Below are positions 54,875 through 64,000 of a stretch of 64,000 bases of DNA, in pieces. Source of the stretch: Drosophila miranda (taxonomy: Eukaryota; Arthropoda; Insecta; Diptera; Drosophilidae); NCBI RefSeq assembly GCF_003369915.1, contig NW_022881603.1, positions 6,493,249 to 6,557,248 on the forward strand. The letters are read 5' to 3'. A model generated the notes under the pieces. That model searched no databases and was not told the origin of the DNA. It saw only the letters and a program-made list of their open reading frames with translations. Each line of letters opens with the position of its first letter. Position 1 is the stretch's first letter. A program made the position numbers and the translations under genes.

Positions 54875-56211
54875 TTCGTTCCATCAAATCGTCGAGTAGC
54901 CGGGTTTGGCTTAGCAGTATTTTCGATGAACCTTTCACGCTTGCGGACCACTTGTCGCAACTGCACAATGTTCGGTATGGGCACATATAAAATCTCATGT
55001 TGTATCTCATTGAGCAGATTTGCTCGCAACACCTCTAACAAGGACTGCTCGGTCATCGGCTGCACGAGCTTGTCTGCAAGCGCCACTATGGCCTCATAAA
55101 AACTGTCAAACGGTTCGTTGACTTTCTGCTTCCTCTGGGTGATCGCGGTTCTGATTTCTAAATCTGTTCTGCCGTCCGAAAACTGCGATCTCAGAGTAAT
55201 ACAGAGATCAATCCAGCGCACTCTTGGTACGCTTTTATGATACCTCCAGTACCATTCACCCGCGCTTCCTTCGAACAGGTTGCTCGCGTAGCGAGATAAC
55301 AATTCAAAATTGCTATCTAATGTCTGGCTGGTCAGAGCTTCGACGCGATACAAAAAATCATCTATTGACATAGAGGAGCGCCCTGAGAATCTCAACTTCC
55401 AGTTCGCGATTATCTGACTAATCCGATCCGCGCGCAACTGATGTGATTGCTGCGACTCGGGTGGGGCTGACAAGTTAGTCGGTCGCTCGGACGCTGAGTT
55501 TGGTAATGCTGCGTTTTCCCTGGCGGATAACCTAAAGAGTTGCTCAAAGGATTGATTTGACCTAACGGGAGAGGACTGCCTATGGGCTGGGTGTACCCTT
55601 TCCGTTGGAACTGGACCTGCATTCTGGAGCGACAATCTTTGAAACCCCGCTTCAATCGCGTTAGCTAGCATTTGAGTGTGCTGTGCTAGTGCGGCTGTCA
55701 CTGCGTCCGCAATGGTCTGTTGCAAGCTACCATCCGTGGCTGGCAGACCCGTTCGAGCTGCTGAAGCTGACACCAATGCTGCCGCAGAATTTGGCGGTTG
55801 GCCTCTAGGACGATCTGGAGCGGCCATTGGACCGGACACACTAGGCCCTTCGGGTTGGCTAACACTTCGGACCCCACTCTGCATATTGGCAGCGGATAAT
55901 TGGTTTTGCTGTGATTTAAGTGTTTTCGAACGGGATCTGGTCACTGAAACTGCCCCTCGTTGGTTGCCTGAGGCTTGAGCTGCTTCTAGTTCTTCTGCCA
56001 AATTAAGGGTCGATTTGATCAGCGCAGTTCTGCACACTGGACAGACTTTCTTATTTCCTGAACGTGCACTAAAGCAGGTGTGATGGAAATAATGGTTACA
56101 GCTGGTAGCTAATAGTTGGCCTGGGTATTCGACTTCTTGCGTGCATACACAGCAAACGGTTTCGCTCTCTTTTGGCTGAATCCTATAATCCGGGCTTCGG
56201 TCTACCGGCAT
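54802..56211 (-). CDS. Gag with an N-terminal RING-H2 finger, unit 2
   Basis: 469 residues, differing from the unit 1 Gag at one visible position (TALIKS for TALSKS, just after the RING). All eight zinc-ligand positions are kept. It lies directly behind the leader interrupted by INE-1 G, so it is the copy nearest the 5' LTR. Confidence 0.85.
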   Translation of the reverse strand: MPVDRSPDYRIQPKESETVCCVCTQEVEYPGQLLATSCNHYFHHTCFSARSGNKKVCPVCRTALIKSTLNLAEELEAAQASGNQRGAVSVTRSRSKTLKSQQNQLSAANMQSGVRSVSQPEGPSVSGPMAAPDRPRGQPPNSAAALVSASAARTGLPATDGSLQQTIADAVTAALAQHTQMLANAIEAGFQRLSLQNAGPVPTERVHPAHRQSSPVRSNQSFEQLFRLSARENAALPNSASERPTNLSAPPESQQSHQLRADRISQIIANWKLRFSGRSSMSIDDFLYRVEALTSQTLDSNFELLSRYASNLFEGSAGEWYWRYHKSVPRVRWIDLCITLRSQFSDGRTDLEIRTAITQRKQKVNEPFDSFYEAIVALADKLVQPMTEQSLLEVLRANLLNEIQHEILYVPIPNIVQLRQVVRKRERFIENTAKPNPATRRFDGTKCPSRQKVWQKPIRKKLTLLISTR

Positions 56212-56284
56212 TGTAAAGTTATCCTATATATTAACTAGCTTTAAGCACGTTCCTATAAATCTAGTTCAGACAAATATTAACAAA

Positions 56285-57678
56285 AACGAGGGGGAACGTT
56301 GTGAGTTGCTGCGGACACCGCAACTCTACGGTTATACCCGATACTAAGTCAGTATAACTCTCCTCCGGCAGACGCCGCTAATATTAAACGACACGACAAA
56401 GAGTGCGTGCGAGAGAGACAGAAAATCAGTCTGAGCGTGACGTCGGGCGCTGCGTAGCCACTGAAAATTGATTTCTTGCTTTTGGCTACAAAAATGATCC
56501 GATCTCATCCATATTCAGCAATCTGATAGATATGGTCATTATCTATGATTCTGCGTTTTTAGTTTTCTCGAATGTGCAATATTGTGGATGCAACAGATTT
56601 TCGTCTTTTGTGGGGGCGGAAGGGGGTGGGGCGAAATTCTGAGATATACGTTTTATAGCGAGATCTAACAGAAGTGCGGATACCAAATTTGGTTACTCTA
56701 GCCTTAATAGTCTCTGAGATTTGTGGATGTCCCAGATTTTCGTCCTTTGCGGGGGCGGAACGGGGTGTGGCGAAATTTGGACACAAAACGGTCAAGGTCC
56801 GATATCACAGGAGTGTGGATACCAAATTTGGTTGCTCTGGCTCTTATAGGTTCTGAGATCCTTGAACTCATATTTTGCAATTGACAAAACCGACCATGAA
56901 ACCTGTGTGTTAGAGAGAGACAGAGCGAGAAAGAATGAAATTGTTTTCTTGATTCTGGCTATAATCATTATTCGATCTGGTTCAGATTTTGCACTGTAGA
57001 AGATATGGTCATCCTCACCGATTCTGCGTCTTTGGTTTTATCGTATCTTTAAAAATGTGGATGCCACAGATTTTCGTCTTTTGTGGGGGCGGAAGTGGGC
57101 GGGGCGAAGTTTTGAAATGTTTTTGTAGCAGTGACATATCACAGAAGTCTGGATCCAAAACATCGTTGCTCTAGCTCTTATAGTCTTTGAGCACTAGGCG
57201 CTGAAGGGGACGGACGGACGGACGGACGGACGGACGGACGGACGGACGGACAGACGGACGGACGGACGGACAGACGGACAGACGGACGGACGGACAGACG
57301 GACAGACAGACAGGGCTCAATCGACTCGGCTATTGATGCTGATCAAGAATATATATACTTTATACTTTTGAAATATTTTTGTAGCAGTGACATATCACAG
57401 AAGTCTGGATCCAAAACATCGTTGCTCTAGCTCTTATAGTCTTTGAGCACTAGGCGCTGAAGGGGACGGACGGACGGACGGACGGACGGACGGAAGGACG
57501 GACAGACGGACAGACGGACGGACAGACAGACAGGGCTCAATCGACTCGGCTATTGATGCTGATCAAGAATGTATATACTTTATGGGGTCGGAAACGATTC
57601 CTTCTGGACGTTACACACATCCACTTTTACCACAAATCTAATATACCCCAATACTCATTTTGAGTATCGGGTATAAAA
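56285..57678 (-). mobile_element. INE-1: INE-1/DINE-1 copy G, in the leader of the Gypsy-class element
   Basis: Full-length copy in the minus orientation, with two GGAC-type repeat blocks (about 57208-57310 and 57466-57530). It thus shares the doubled-block structure of copies E and F. It lies about 70 bp upstream of the gag ATG. Confidence 0.9.
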
Positions 57679-58737
57679 ACAATAATAACGGGGAAAGCAA
57701 AAAAAACGATATTTGATAGAGAGATTTTGGGGGAAACCATGCAACCCTTTCCCTCCGAAAGGTTGCCAATAACTAAGCGTGGTAGAGCGAAAAAGGGGGA
57801 AATAAAGAGAAGGTATCTTCGGCAATCGTGACCCAAGTAGTAGCTCTAAGCCACTTCCTGTCTGCGGCGAACGCCTAAACATAGGGACGGACGACGTTCT
57901 TGCACGCGTGCCCATACCAGGATCACGACGGTGTTCGTCAGCCGCCCATCGAGGAAACATTACCGAAGCGGTTACGGGGAGTTTGTAATAGTCTCTGCCG
58001 CAGCCATTATCGGTCCGGGCCGGAAGCGTATCACGAAGAAACGCACCAGCACCAGGGGTACCACGTTCGGCCGGCGATAACCTGCTGTATAAATCGGCGC
58101 ACGAATAGACCAATCACTAGAAAGTAGAGAGAGAAACAAAAGACCCCGATTCGAGTTGAGCGGCAACAAAAAAAAATTTTGATTCTTCTAGCTGACTCCG
58201 GCGACAACTGAACCAAAGCTACCCAAGGTACCTGTCAATTTCCAAGGGATACGGGCGAATGTATTCACTAATACGCTTCTGTGTAGCGGCAGGTCGTAGA
58301 TTTACTCCACTAATAACCATGTGTCCAGCCAACTTCCACATGCCAGTGAATCCATCTAGATTTCACTGCTATGGCATATACTGCTCGGCAATAAAGCTTT
58401 AAGCTTTTATCGATTCCAGAGCAGCTTACCATCGAACAAGGGTTATGGATCATACTCCGATGCGGGCTAAACGTTATCGGAAACTAATAAGCATCCACCA
58501 TCACAGGATCCAATTCCAGGACAAAAGGAAGGATTTAAGGAAGGGGGGTGGGAAACAGGGAACAAAAGTCTTAAGCCAGTGCATGACTATGCACTGCTCG
58601 CAGCTGTTATGGACTTTCTCAAAAATTTTTCTGCTTCGGGGTCAAGTTTGGCTGGGGTCACACACAACCATATAAGCTAATGTAACTCCGCTTTGTAACG
58701 TTTACAATTACGTCAACCCTGACCTTCAGGCCTTTCG
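57679..58737 (-). other. 5' leader of the Gypsy-class element
   Basis: Untranslated sequence of about 1.06 kb between the primer binding site and gag, split by INE-1 G. Short frames (for example 57655-58113) have no known motif. It probably holds RNA packaging signals, but none can be identified by eye. Confidence 0.6.
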
Positions 58738-58755
58738 GCCCCACGTTGGGCGCCA
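58738..58755 (-). other. Primer binding site
   Basis: The minus strand reads TGGCGCCCAACGTGGGGC, 17 bp inside the 5' LTR. It begins with the TGGCGCC typical of lysine-tRNA-type primer sites, as known for the Osvaldo/Ulysses group. Confidence 0.75.
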
Positions 58756-58772
58756 AATAAAATAATTATTAC

Positions 58773-61318
58773 TGAAGCTGGTGGTCGGCTAACTGAGAAG
58801 GAGTACGCGCTCGCTTCCACGGCTGGTCTCTGGTCGGAAATGGGGATGGGTTCTTTGGGGTAACCCTCCAGTTAGGTTGCTTCGCTCCTGCTGGAATTAT
58901 TTTATTTTAATTCGCGTACTCTTTTTGGGAATGGGAGGGGGACAGACAAGGAAAGGATCGTTAGGGGTACGGAAAGTATAGTGGGGCAAAGATAGTGCAG
59001 AGAAGGAGTAGGGATCTACCACCGCGGCGGACATCTCTGTTTTGCTGGCACGGAGTCGTGCCACGCCCACCCTACCATGATCCTGAAAGAGCCAATAATA
59101 ATATCAGGATCCCTGGAGTGTCCGGTATTGGTCATCCTATTTCGCTCACGGGCGGCATGGTTCGCCCAAATGCGGTAACGTCTAGCACATATTCATCTTA
59201 ACAATCATTTTATTAGAAACTATATTCAGATACTATATTCATGTTACAAGAAAAAAGAAACACTAACCGAGAACTCCAAGAAAAGGCTAAATGGACAAAA
59301 GGAGGAACGAAAAGCGTCACAAGAGATATAGCTATTATTACTAGGGAATATTTAGATAAATAAATACGATAAGTGTAAATAGTTATAAGTGCATATACGA
59401 TATTTTATAGTGCGATATAAACTAATGATTTTTCCTTAAATAGAAAGATAATACTATAGCGCAATATAGGTACACATGTCCCAGCACATCGGCTTCAGGG
59501 AGTAGTTGGACATACTATTCGTTTTACCAAGCGTATTGTAAAGGCAGAAGGCCAATCAGCTGTGACTACTTTAAAAGTGTGAGGTCAACGACCGACAAAC
59601 AGCTCTAGCAAAAAAGAACGAAGCTTTTGCCACGCTCGCGGAATTTTGGGAGGCAATAAAATGTAATGTTGTTGGTATATTATAAAGCTCACTCAGTTTT
59701 TGTTTGTGTTCCCGCGGCGAAAGATCTTTCGTAGCTGGGCGTGTGGCTGTGTGTGGGTGCATTAAACTTTTACCTGCAAACCAAAAACAAAATCGTACAG
59801 CGCGTGCTGCATGGCATAAGCTCGCGGATGGGACCCGGCCGAGCGGACGCTTTTAAGCTCAAACTTTTAAATTTGTATCAAATGCATTTTCAAACTTTCC
59901 ATGTGTTGGTGGGTTTTTTTTCTGGTTTTTTTTTCTGTCTACAATTAACACTAAGTATAACCAACTACACAAAAACAGACATATCAACGGACTGCGAGGT
60001 TCAAGGGAATGCGAGTCACGGTGGGATCTTTTTGGCCTCAGTGGCTTTCAGTGGGCTGTGTATATATGTGAGCACATCTCTTACAGTTTTCATTCAGCCT
60101 ACATAATGACACTAACGTGCACATAAGAGAAACACTGGCCTCCACTGCACTTTAAATAAACGTTTGGAACAGCTAGGCCGAATCACGAGAAGAACAAGAG
60201 AGGCGATACCACTAGGGGTCGCCGGGAGGTTATGTACACACGTGGTGCACTATTTTTTCCCGCCCGGTAGGAACATTTAAGCGGCTTCGGTCCTACGCTG
60301 ACTGCAAGCACCGGTTTCCGTTTCTTGGCCCGGTTTTAAATGCGAAACGGTTACGCCAATTCGCCGCACTAAGCCCGTTCAGACGGCTGTCCTCGTCTCG
60401 CGCAGCCAAAGTTCACTGCCCGCGACTTGGTGGATCAGCTGGTTCGTAGTGCGGGGGCTTAAAGCTCGGGCTGCAGCTTTTGGATAATTCCCAAACTAAG
60501 TGCCGATTCTAATGTGGAATTTGAAAATACTGATCAGGCTACTTTTTCTAACAGTTACTCCATGCACATATTAACCCGGTTGGAACTGGCACTGCGAAAA
60601 TAGGGGGATGGGGTTGAGGTGCTAATTCCTTCTTTCTCCAGGTGTTTTTTTTTGTGTTGGGGCTGCTCACCTCCAAGCGGAAACTACAGAAAAAGTCGGA
60701 AAATCTAACTTCGAGGCTCCTAGCACTGTCGAAGGTTTTCGATTAGAGCCCAATCTGCTTTCTTGGGTTCTTTTTTCCCGATCGAGTGCACTTTGGTTTC
60801 ACACCACGGTTATTTACGGCGGTTTAATTTTATTTTTATTATTTTTTTTTCTCACCGCGCAACTGAATGCTTGTACGGCCACGAGGAGAAAGAAAGATTT
60901 GGGCGGATCTACTGACCAACAAAAATTTTGTTCTCCGGATCTGCCTTTGCACGATCCTTCGCCGTTCACCTTGAATGGTTATGGACATGGTGGGGAGATT
61001 TTTGTTCGTTTTTAAGCATATTCTTAATGTCAACCCTAGGTGGCGCTAGCCCCCACACGACCAGGAACATTTAACATGTAACACCACAACAAGAAATTAA
61101 GCCAACCTAACTATACACTAACTATGGGGACTAAACTTAATAATTAATAAGTATCTCGGTGAGGTGTGATATATACTTGTATAAATAATATAATATATAT
61201 AAATATATTTATATATATAATATACATAAATACATAAATTGTACAAATACCATCGGGCATACTTTCAGGCGAAGAACACAAATATGCTTTCCTATCCGCC
61301 CGACAAGCGACCACTACA
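58773..61318 (-). repeat. 5' LTR of the Gypsy-class element
   Basis: About 2,546 bp, bounded on the minus strand by TGTAGTGGTC and CCAGCTTCA. It is nearly identical to the 3' LTR once INE-1 copy D is removed. A small deletion near 60736 and a few indels (for example at 59918 and 60065) separate the two, so insertion is recent. Confidence 0.88.
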
Positions 61319-61891
61319 ATTCCTGCGGGTCTCCTCCATCTTCGATACGCTCATATGAAACCTGCTACAGAAACAAGGCATACTTAGTGAAGGGGTTACA
61401 ATCCGAGAATCCTCTTTACAGTTTTTTCCGTGTCACCCATTTTCATTTTCGGTGGCTCCAGCTCAACTCCTCGAGAACGCGACTGGACGTAAATAATAGA
61501 GTTAGGTGCTTATATATCCAAACCGAAATGCTATTATGATATGATTTAATGGCCGTTTATAAGGGGTGATTTATTCGCATTTATCGTTCAAATGATAGTT
61601 GAAATTCAGAGGTTTTTACCAGTTTTATATGATTATAAGTCCATTTATGCGAGGGTGGCTAAAGAACTTAAAGCTATCTGAAAATTCGGAAGAGTTTTTC
61701 CAAAACAAACGTTATGACGACTCCGGTCCAGCGGGCTCTAGTTTCGGTTTTTTACGTTAAATTGTCAGGTAATTTATGACTAAGTAACAGAGATAGCAAT
61801 AACTCCCCGACTCCACCGTCGAGCCGATCTTGAATGCGCAGAGAGCAGTACAAGAGCGCGGCGTGTGAGAGCAAAAGCTCTGCTCACAACA
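61319..61891 (-). repeat. Probable truncated 3' LTR of a second BEL/Pao element
   Basis: The pol frame to the right ends near 61921. A purine tract (minus GGGGCCGGAA, 61901-61892) is followed by TGTTGTGAGCAGAGC, a plausible LTR start. The sequence then runs to the boundary of the Gypsy-class LTR. No second LTR copy is in the window for comparison, so this is inferred. Confidence 0.5.
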
Positions 61892-61920
61892 TTCCGGCCC
61901 CGTTGAAGACCTCCGGTGCT

Positions 61921-62346
61921 TCAACCGTCTATTGGCAGTTTTGCCAATTTGTGTATGGGGCGTTTAATTACGCCCGCGGGTGTTCGCACCTCGGCGACGC
62001 GCACTCTCCCATCTTCTCCCTTGATTGCGGCCACCACTCGTCCTGTGGTCCACTTCTGTGGCGGTGTGTTGTCCTCGTGGACGAGCACTAGACAGCCAAT
62101 GTCCAAGTCTGGCCCTTTGGTAGCCCACTGGTGACGCTTCTGCAGGCTGACCAGGTAGTCCTTGGACCAGCCCTGCCAAAACTGCTGCTTGAGCGCTGAC
62201 AGCACTCGCCACCGCTTCAAGTACGCGAAGCTTCCCCTGCTGCATCTGTCGTCGTGATCTGATTCGGGCGGCAGCGAAAGAAGCGGCTGCAGCAATATTT
62301 TTGCCCTCGTTATTAAGGGACATAATAACCCTAATGGGTCGAACAA
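61921..62346 (-). pseudogene. BEL/Pao pol C-terminal domain (second element)
   Basis: Encodes the DUF5641-type C terminus found after BEL integrases: WQGWSKDYLVSLQKRHQW, then LVLVHEDNTPPQKWTTGRV and RVAEVRTPAGVIKRPIHKLA. Its first 20 or so residues (LLCPLITRAKILLQ) duplicate a stretch of the RT/RNase H connection at 63100-63180. The integrase catalytic core is missing, which marks a deletion by recombination between repeats. Confidence 0.75.
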
Positions 62347-64000
62347 TCTGGTACGCTTGATGCAGCTCGTTCAGCACCTTGTGGCGCCCGAGCATGGAAA
62401 GAAGAGCATCTTTCAATCAACTCGATGAAATCATTGGCCTGACACTTTGCCACTGAATGTGTTGCCAAACACTTCTTGTTTTCCGACCGTTCCATTTCTG
62501 GGGACAACTCAACCTGATGTAGACATGGCCACTCCTCAGAATTCCTGAGCAGAAATTGGGGACCCTCAGTCCACAATGAGCACGTTACACCGTCTACGTC
62601 TGTGCCACGTGACACCAAATCGGCTGGGTTTTGCTCAGTAGGAACGTGCCGCCAAGTCACACCGCTTGACGATTCCTGGATTTCAGCAACCCTATTGGCC
62701 ACAATCCCTTTCCAGCCAATACAAGGTGACTTGGGAGTCCGACCAAAAGTTCACACTTTCGATCATGAACTTGTCCAGGAGCGGTTTTACTTGAGCCCAT
62801 AAAGTGGATAACAGGAGTGCTGCGCACAATTCGAGTCTTGGAATCGATTTCGTTTTGAGAGGAGCTACTCGAGACTTTGCGGTAAGAAGCTTAGACACAA
62901 CATTTTTACCATCACTGGTACGGATGTAAATGCAGCATCCGTACGCTTCACCTGATGCGTCTGCGAATCCGTGAATCTGAACGCTTTTATGCGTGGGAAG
63001 GCCAATGTAGCGAGGTATGGTTATCTTGTCTAATTCAAACAAATTTTGCTTGAAGTGGTTCCAACTCGTGTGCAAACTCATGTGAACCGACTCGTCCCAA
63101 TCCAACTTTTGCTGCCACAATTGCTGCAGCAATATTTTTGCCCTCGTTATTAGGGGACATAATATCCCTAATGGGTCGAACAATCGGGACGCAACTGACA
63201 AAATGTTTCGCTTTGTAGGGGTCAATGAATCAAATGAGTCATCTAAATGATAATGGAACAAATCATTTTGCGGATTCCATCTAACTCCGAGCGTTTTAAC
63301 AGACGACGAAGGATCAAACTGCAGCGATTTCTCCTGGCCACTATCGGACAGCAGCTGGGGATGATTTGACGCCCACTTGGCCAACTTAATACCCCCGGAT
63401 TCTAAGACCTCACACACTTCCAGCCGAATACGTTCTAAATCTTCCAGACTGTTTGCTCCAGTAAGCATATCATCGACGTAAAAGTCACTTTTTATGACTT
63501 GTGATGCAATAGGATGGGACTCAGCATAAACATCTGCCAATTCAACGAGACAGCGGATGGCCAGAAATGGAGCTGAGGCTGTCCCATAAGTAACCGTATT
63601 CAGGCGATACGTTTGAACATCTACATTTGCCTTATCCCTCCACAGAATCAATTGGAAATTTCGGTCTTCTTAGGCGACCTGAACTTGGCTATACATTTTG
63701 GAGATGTCAGCTGTGAGCGCAAAACGAAATCGAAATCGGGCAAGAGTTGCGTAAAGCTCCTTCTGAATAGTTGCACCCACCATCAAAGTCTCATTTAATG
63801 AGATTGAAGTCGATGTTTTGCTCGATGCATCGAAAACGACGCGTAGCTTGGTGGTTTTACTATCAGGTCTCAGGACACATTGATATGGAATGTAGTAATG
63901 GCGTCCTGGAGGAGTGCCTGGAAGCAATAACATGTGGCCAAGGATGAGATACTCTTTCATAAACTCCATATACAGGTCATGCAAATACTGATCTCGTGCA
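62347..64000 (-). pseudogene. BEL/Pao reverse transcriptase and RNase H (second element, partial)
   Basis: The reading continues off the right edge. Frame 63984-63670 covers the RT start (LRVVFDASSKTSTSISLNE, ADISKMYSQVQV). Frame 63651-62692 covers the catalytic DFYVDDMLTGANSLEDLE, the connection (SRLFDPLGILCPLITRAKIL) and RNase H (HGFADASGEAYGC, SIPRLELCAALLL). Frame 62702-62331 continues with WRHVPTEQNPADLVSRG. Changes of frame near 63651-63670 and 62692-62702 show at least two indels. It is a different family from the BEL element in M28-1, judging by LTR starts and gag/pol content. Confidence 0.82.

Larger units (their letters stand above)
50322..56566 (-). repeat. Tandem duplication unit 2 (6,245 bp)
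   Basis: Same content as unit 1, with only scattered single-base differences. It continues at its right end into the complete INE-1 copy G, so unit 2 plus its right flank is the ancestral arrangement. Confidence 0.93.
40311..61318 (-). mobile_element. Ty3/Gypsy-class element with about 2.5-kb LTRs, internally duplicated and invaded by INE-1
   Basis: In minus orientation the order is 5' LTR (61318-58773), primer site, leader, gag, protease, reverse transcriptase, RNase H, integrase, polypurine tract, 3' LTR (43792-40311). A tandem duplication of 6,245 bp repeats most of gag-pol. INE-1 copies lie in the 3' LTR, in both reverse transcriptase copies and in the leader. Very long LTRs and a lysine-tRNA-like primer site recall the Osvaldo/Ulysses group, but the family is not proven. 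No env-like frame is visible. The flanks (CGCACGA on the left, ATTCCTG on the right) show no target-site duplication. Confidence 0.85.

Overview
The window is insect nuclear DNA, almost certainly from a Drosophila of the obscura group. Genes carry short GT-AG introns. INE-1/DINE-1 (Helentron-type) repeats occur with the characteristic ends TATACCCGATACT / AGTATCGGGTATA. The host genes (49A cuticle-protein genes, a tandem ER metallopeptidase family, and the rotatin orthologue ana3) match a Muller C neighbourhood, D. melanogaster 2R about 48-49. The host genes are heavily damaged and the window is full of nested transposons. My inference is therefore a degenerating chromosome such as the neo-Y of D. 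miranda (derived from Muller C). The sequence alone does not prove this.

Layout, left to right. 1-0.9 kb: 3' end of a non-LTR retrotransposon. 2.0-6.5 kb: three INE-1 copies around a truncated cuticle-protein gene. 6.5-6.9 kb: the last two exons of a small plus-strand gene. 7.0-9.3 kb: two RR-type cuticle-protein genes on the minus strand, one with a nonsense codon in its signal peptide and one (Cpr49Aa-like) intact. 10.5 kb: a small secreted Thr-rich protein gene. 11.2-29.7 kb: five tandem minus-strand genes or gene remnants of the M28 ER metallopeptidase (Fxna/ERMP1-like) family, named here M28-1 to M28-5. 30.5-36.5 kb: ana3, intact. 37.2-40.3 kb: a sixth M28 gene, M28-6. All six M28 genes carry disabling lesions: stops, frameshifts, exon deletions, or a BEL/Pao insertion into an exon of M28-1.

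40.3-61.3 kb is one nested block. A minus-strand Ty3/Gypsy-class element with about 2.5-kb LTRs contains an exact 6,245-bp tandem duplication of its gag-pol region. INE-1 copies sit inside the 3' LTR, the reverse transcriptase and the leader. Its Gag begins with a textbook RING-H2 finger, which I do not recognise from known Gags. 61.3-64 kb: the 3' part of a second, different BEL/Pao element.

Taken together, the window contrasts long-lasting purifying selection on ana3 (a centriole protein of about 1,974 residues, fully open) with simultaneous decay of a whole tandem enzyme family and part of a cuticle cluster. No tRNA, rRNA or CRISPR was seen. Exon boundaries were read by eye from splice consensus and paralogue comparison, and may be off by a few bases.
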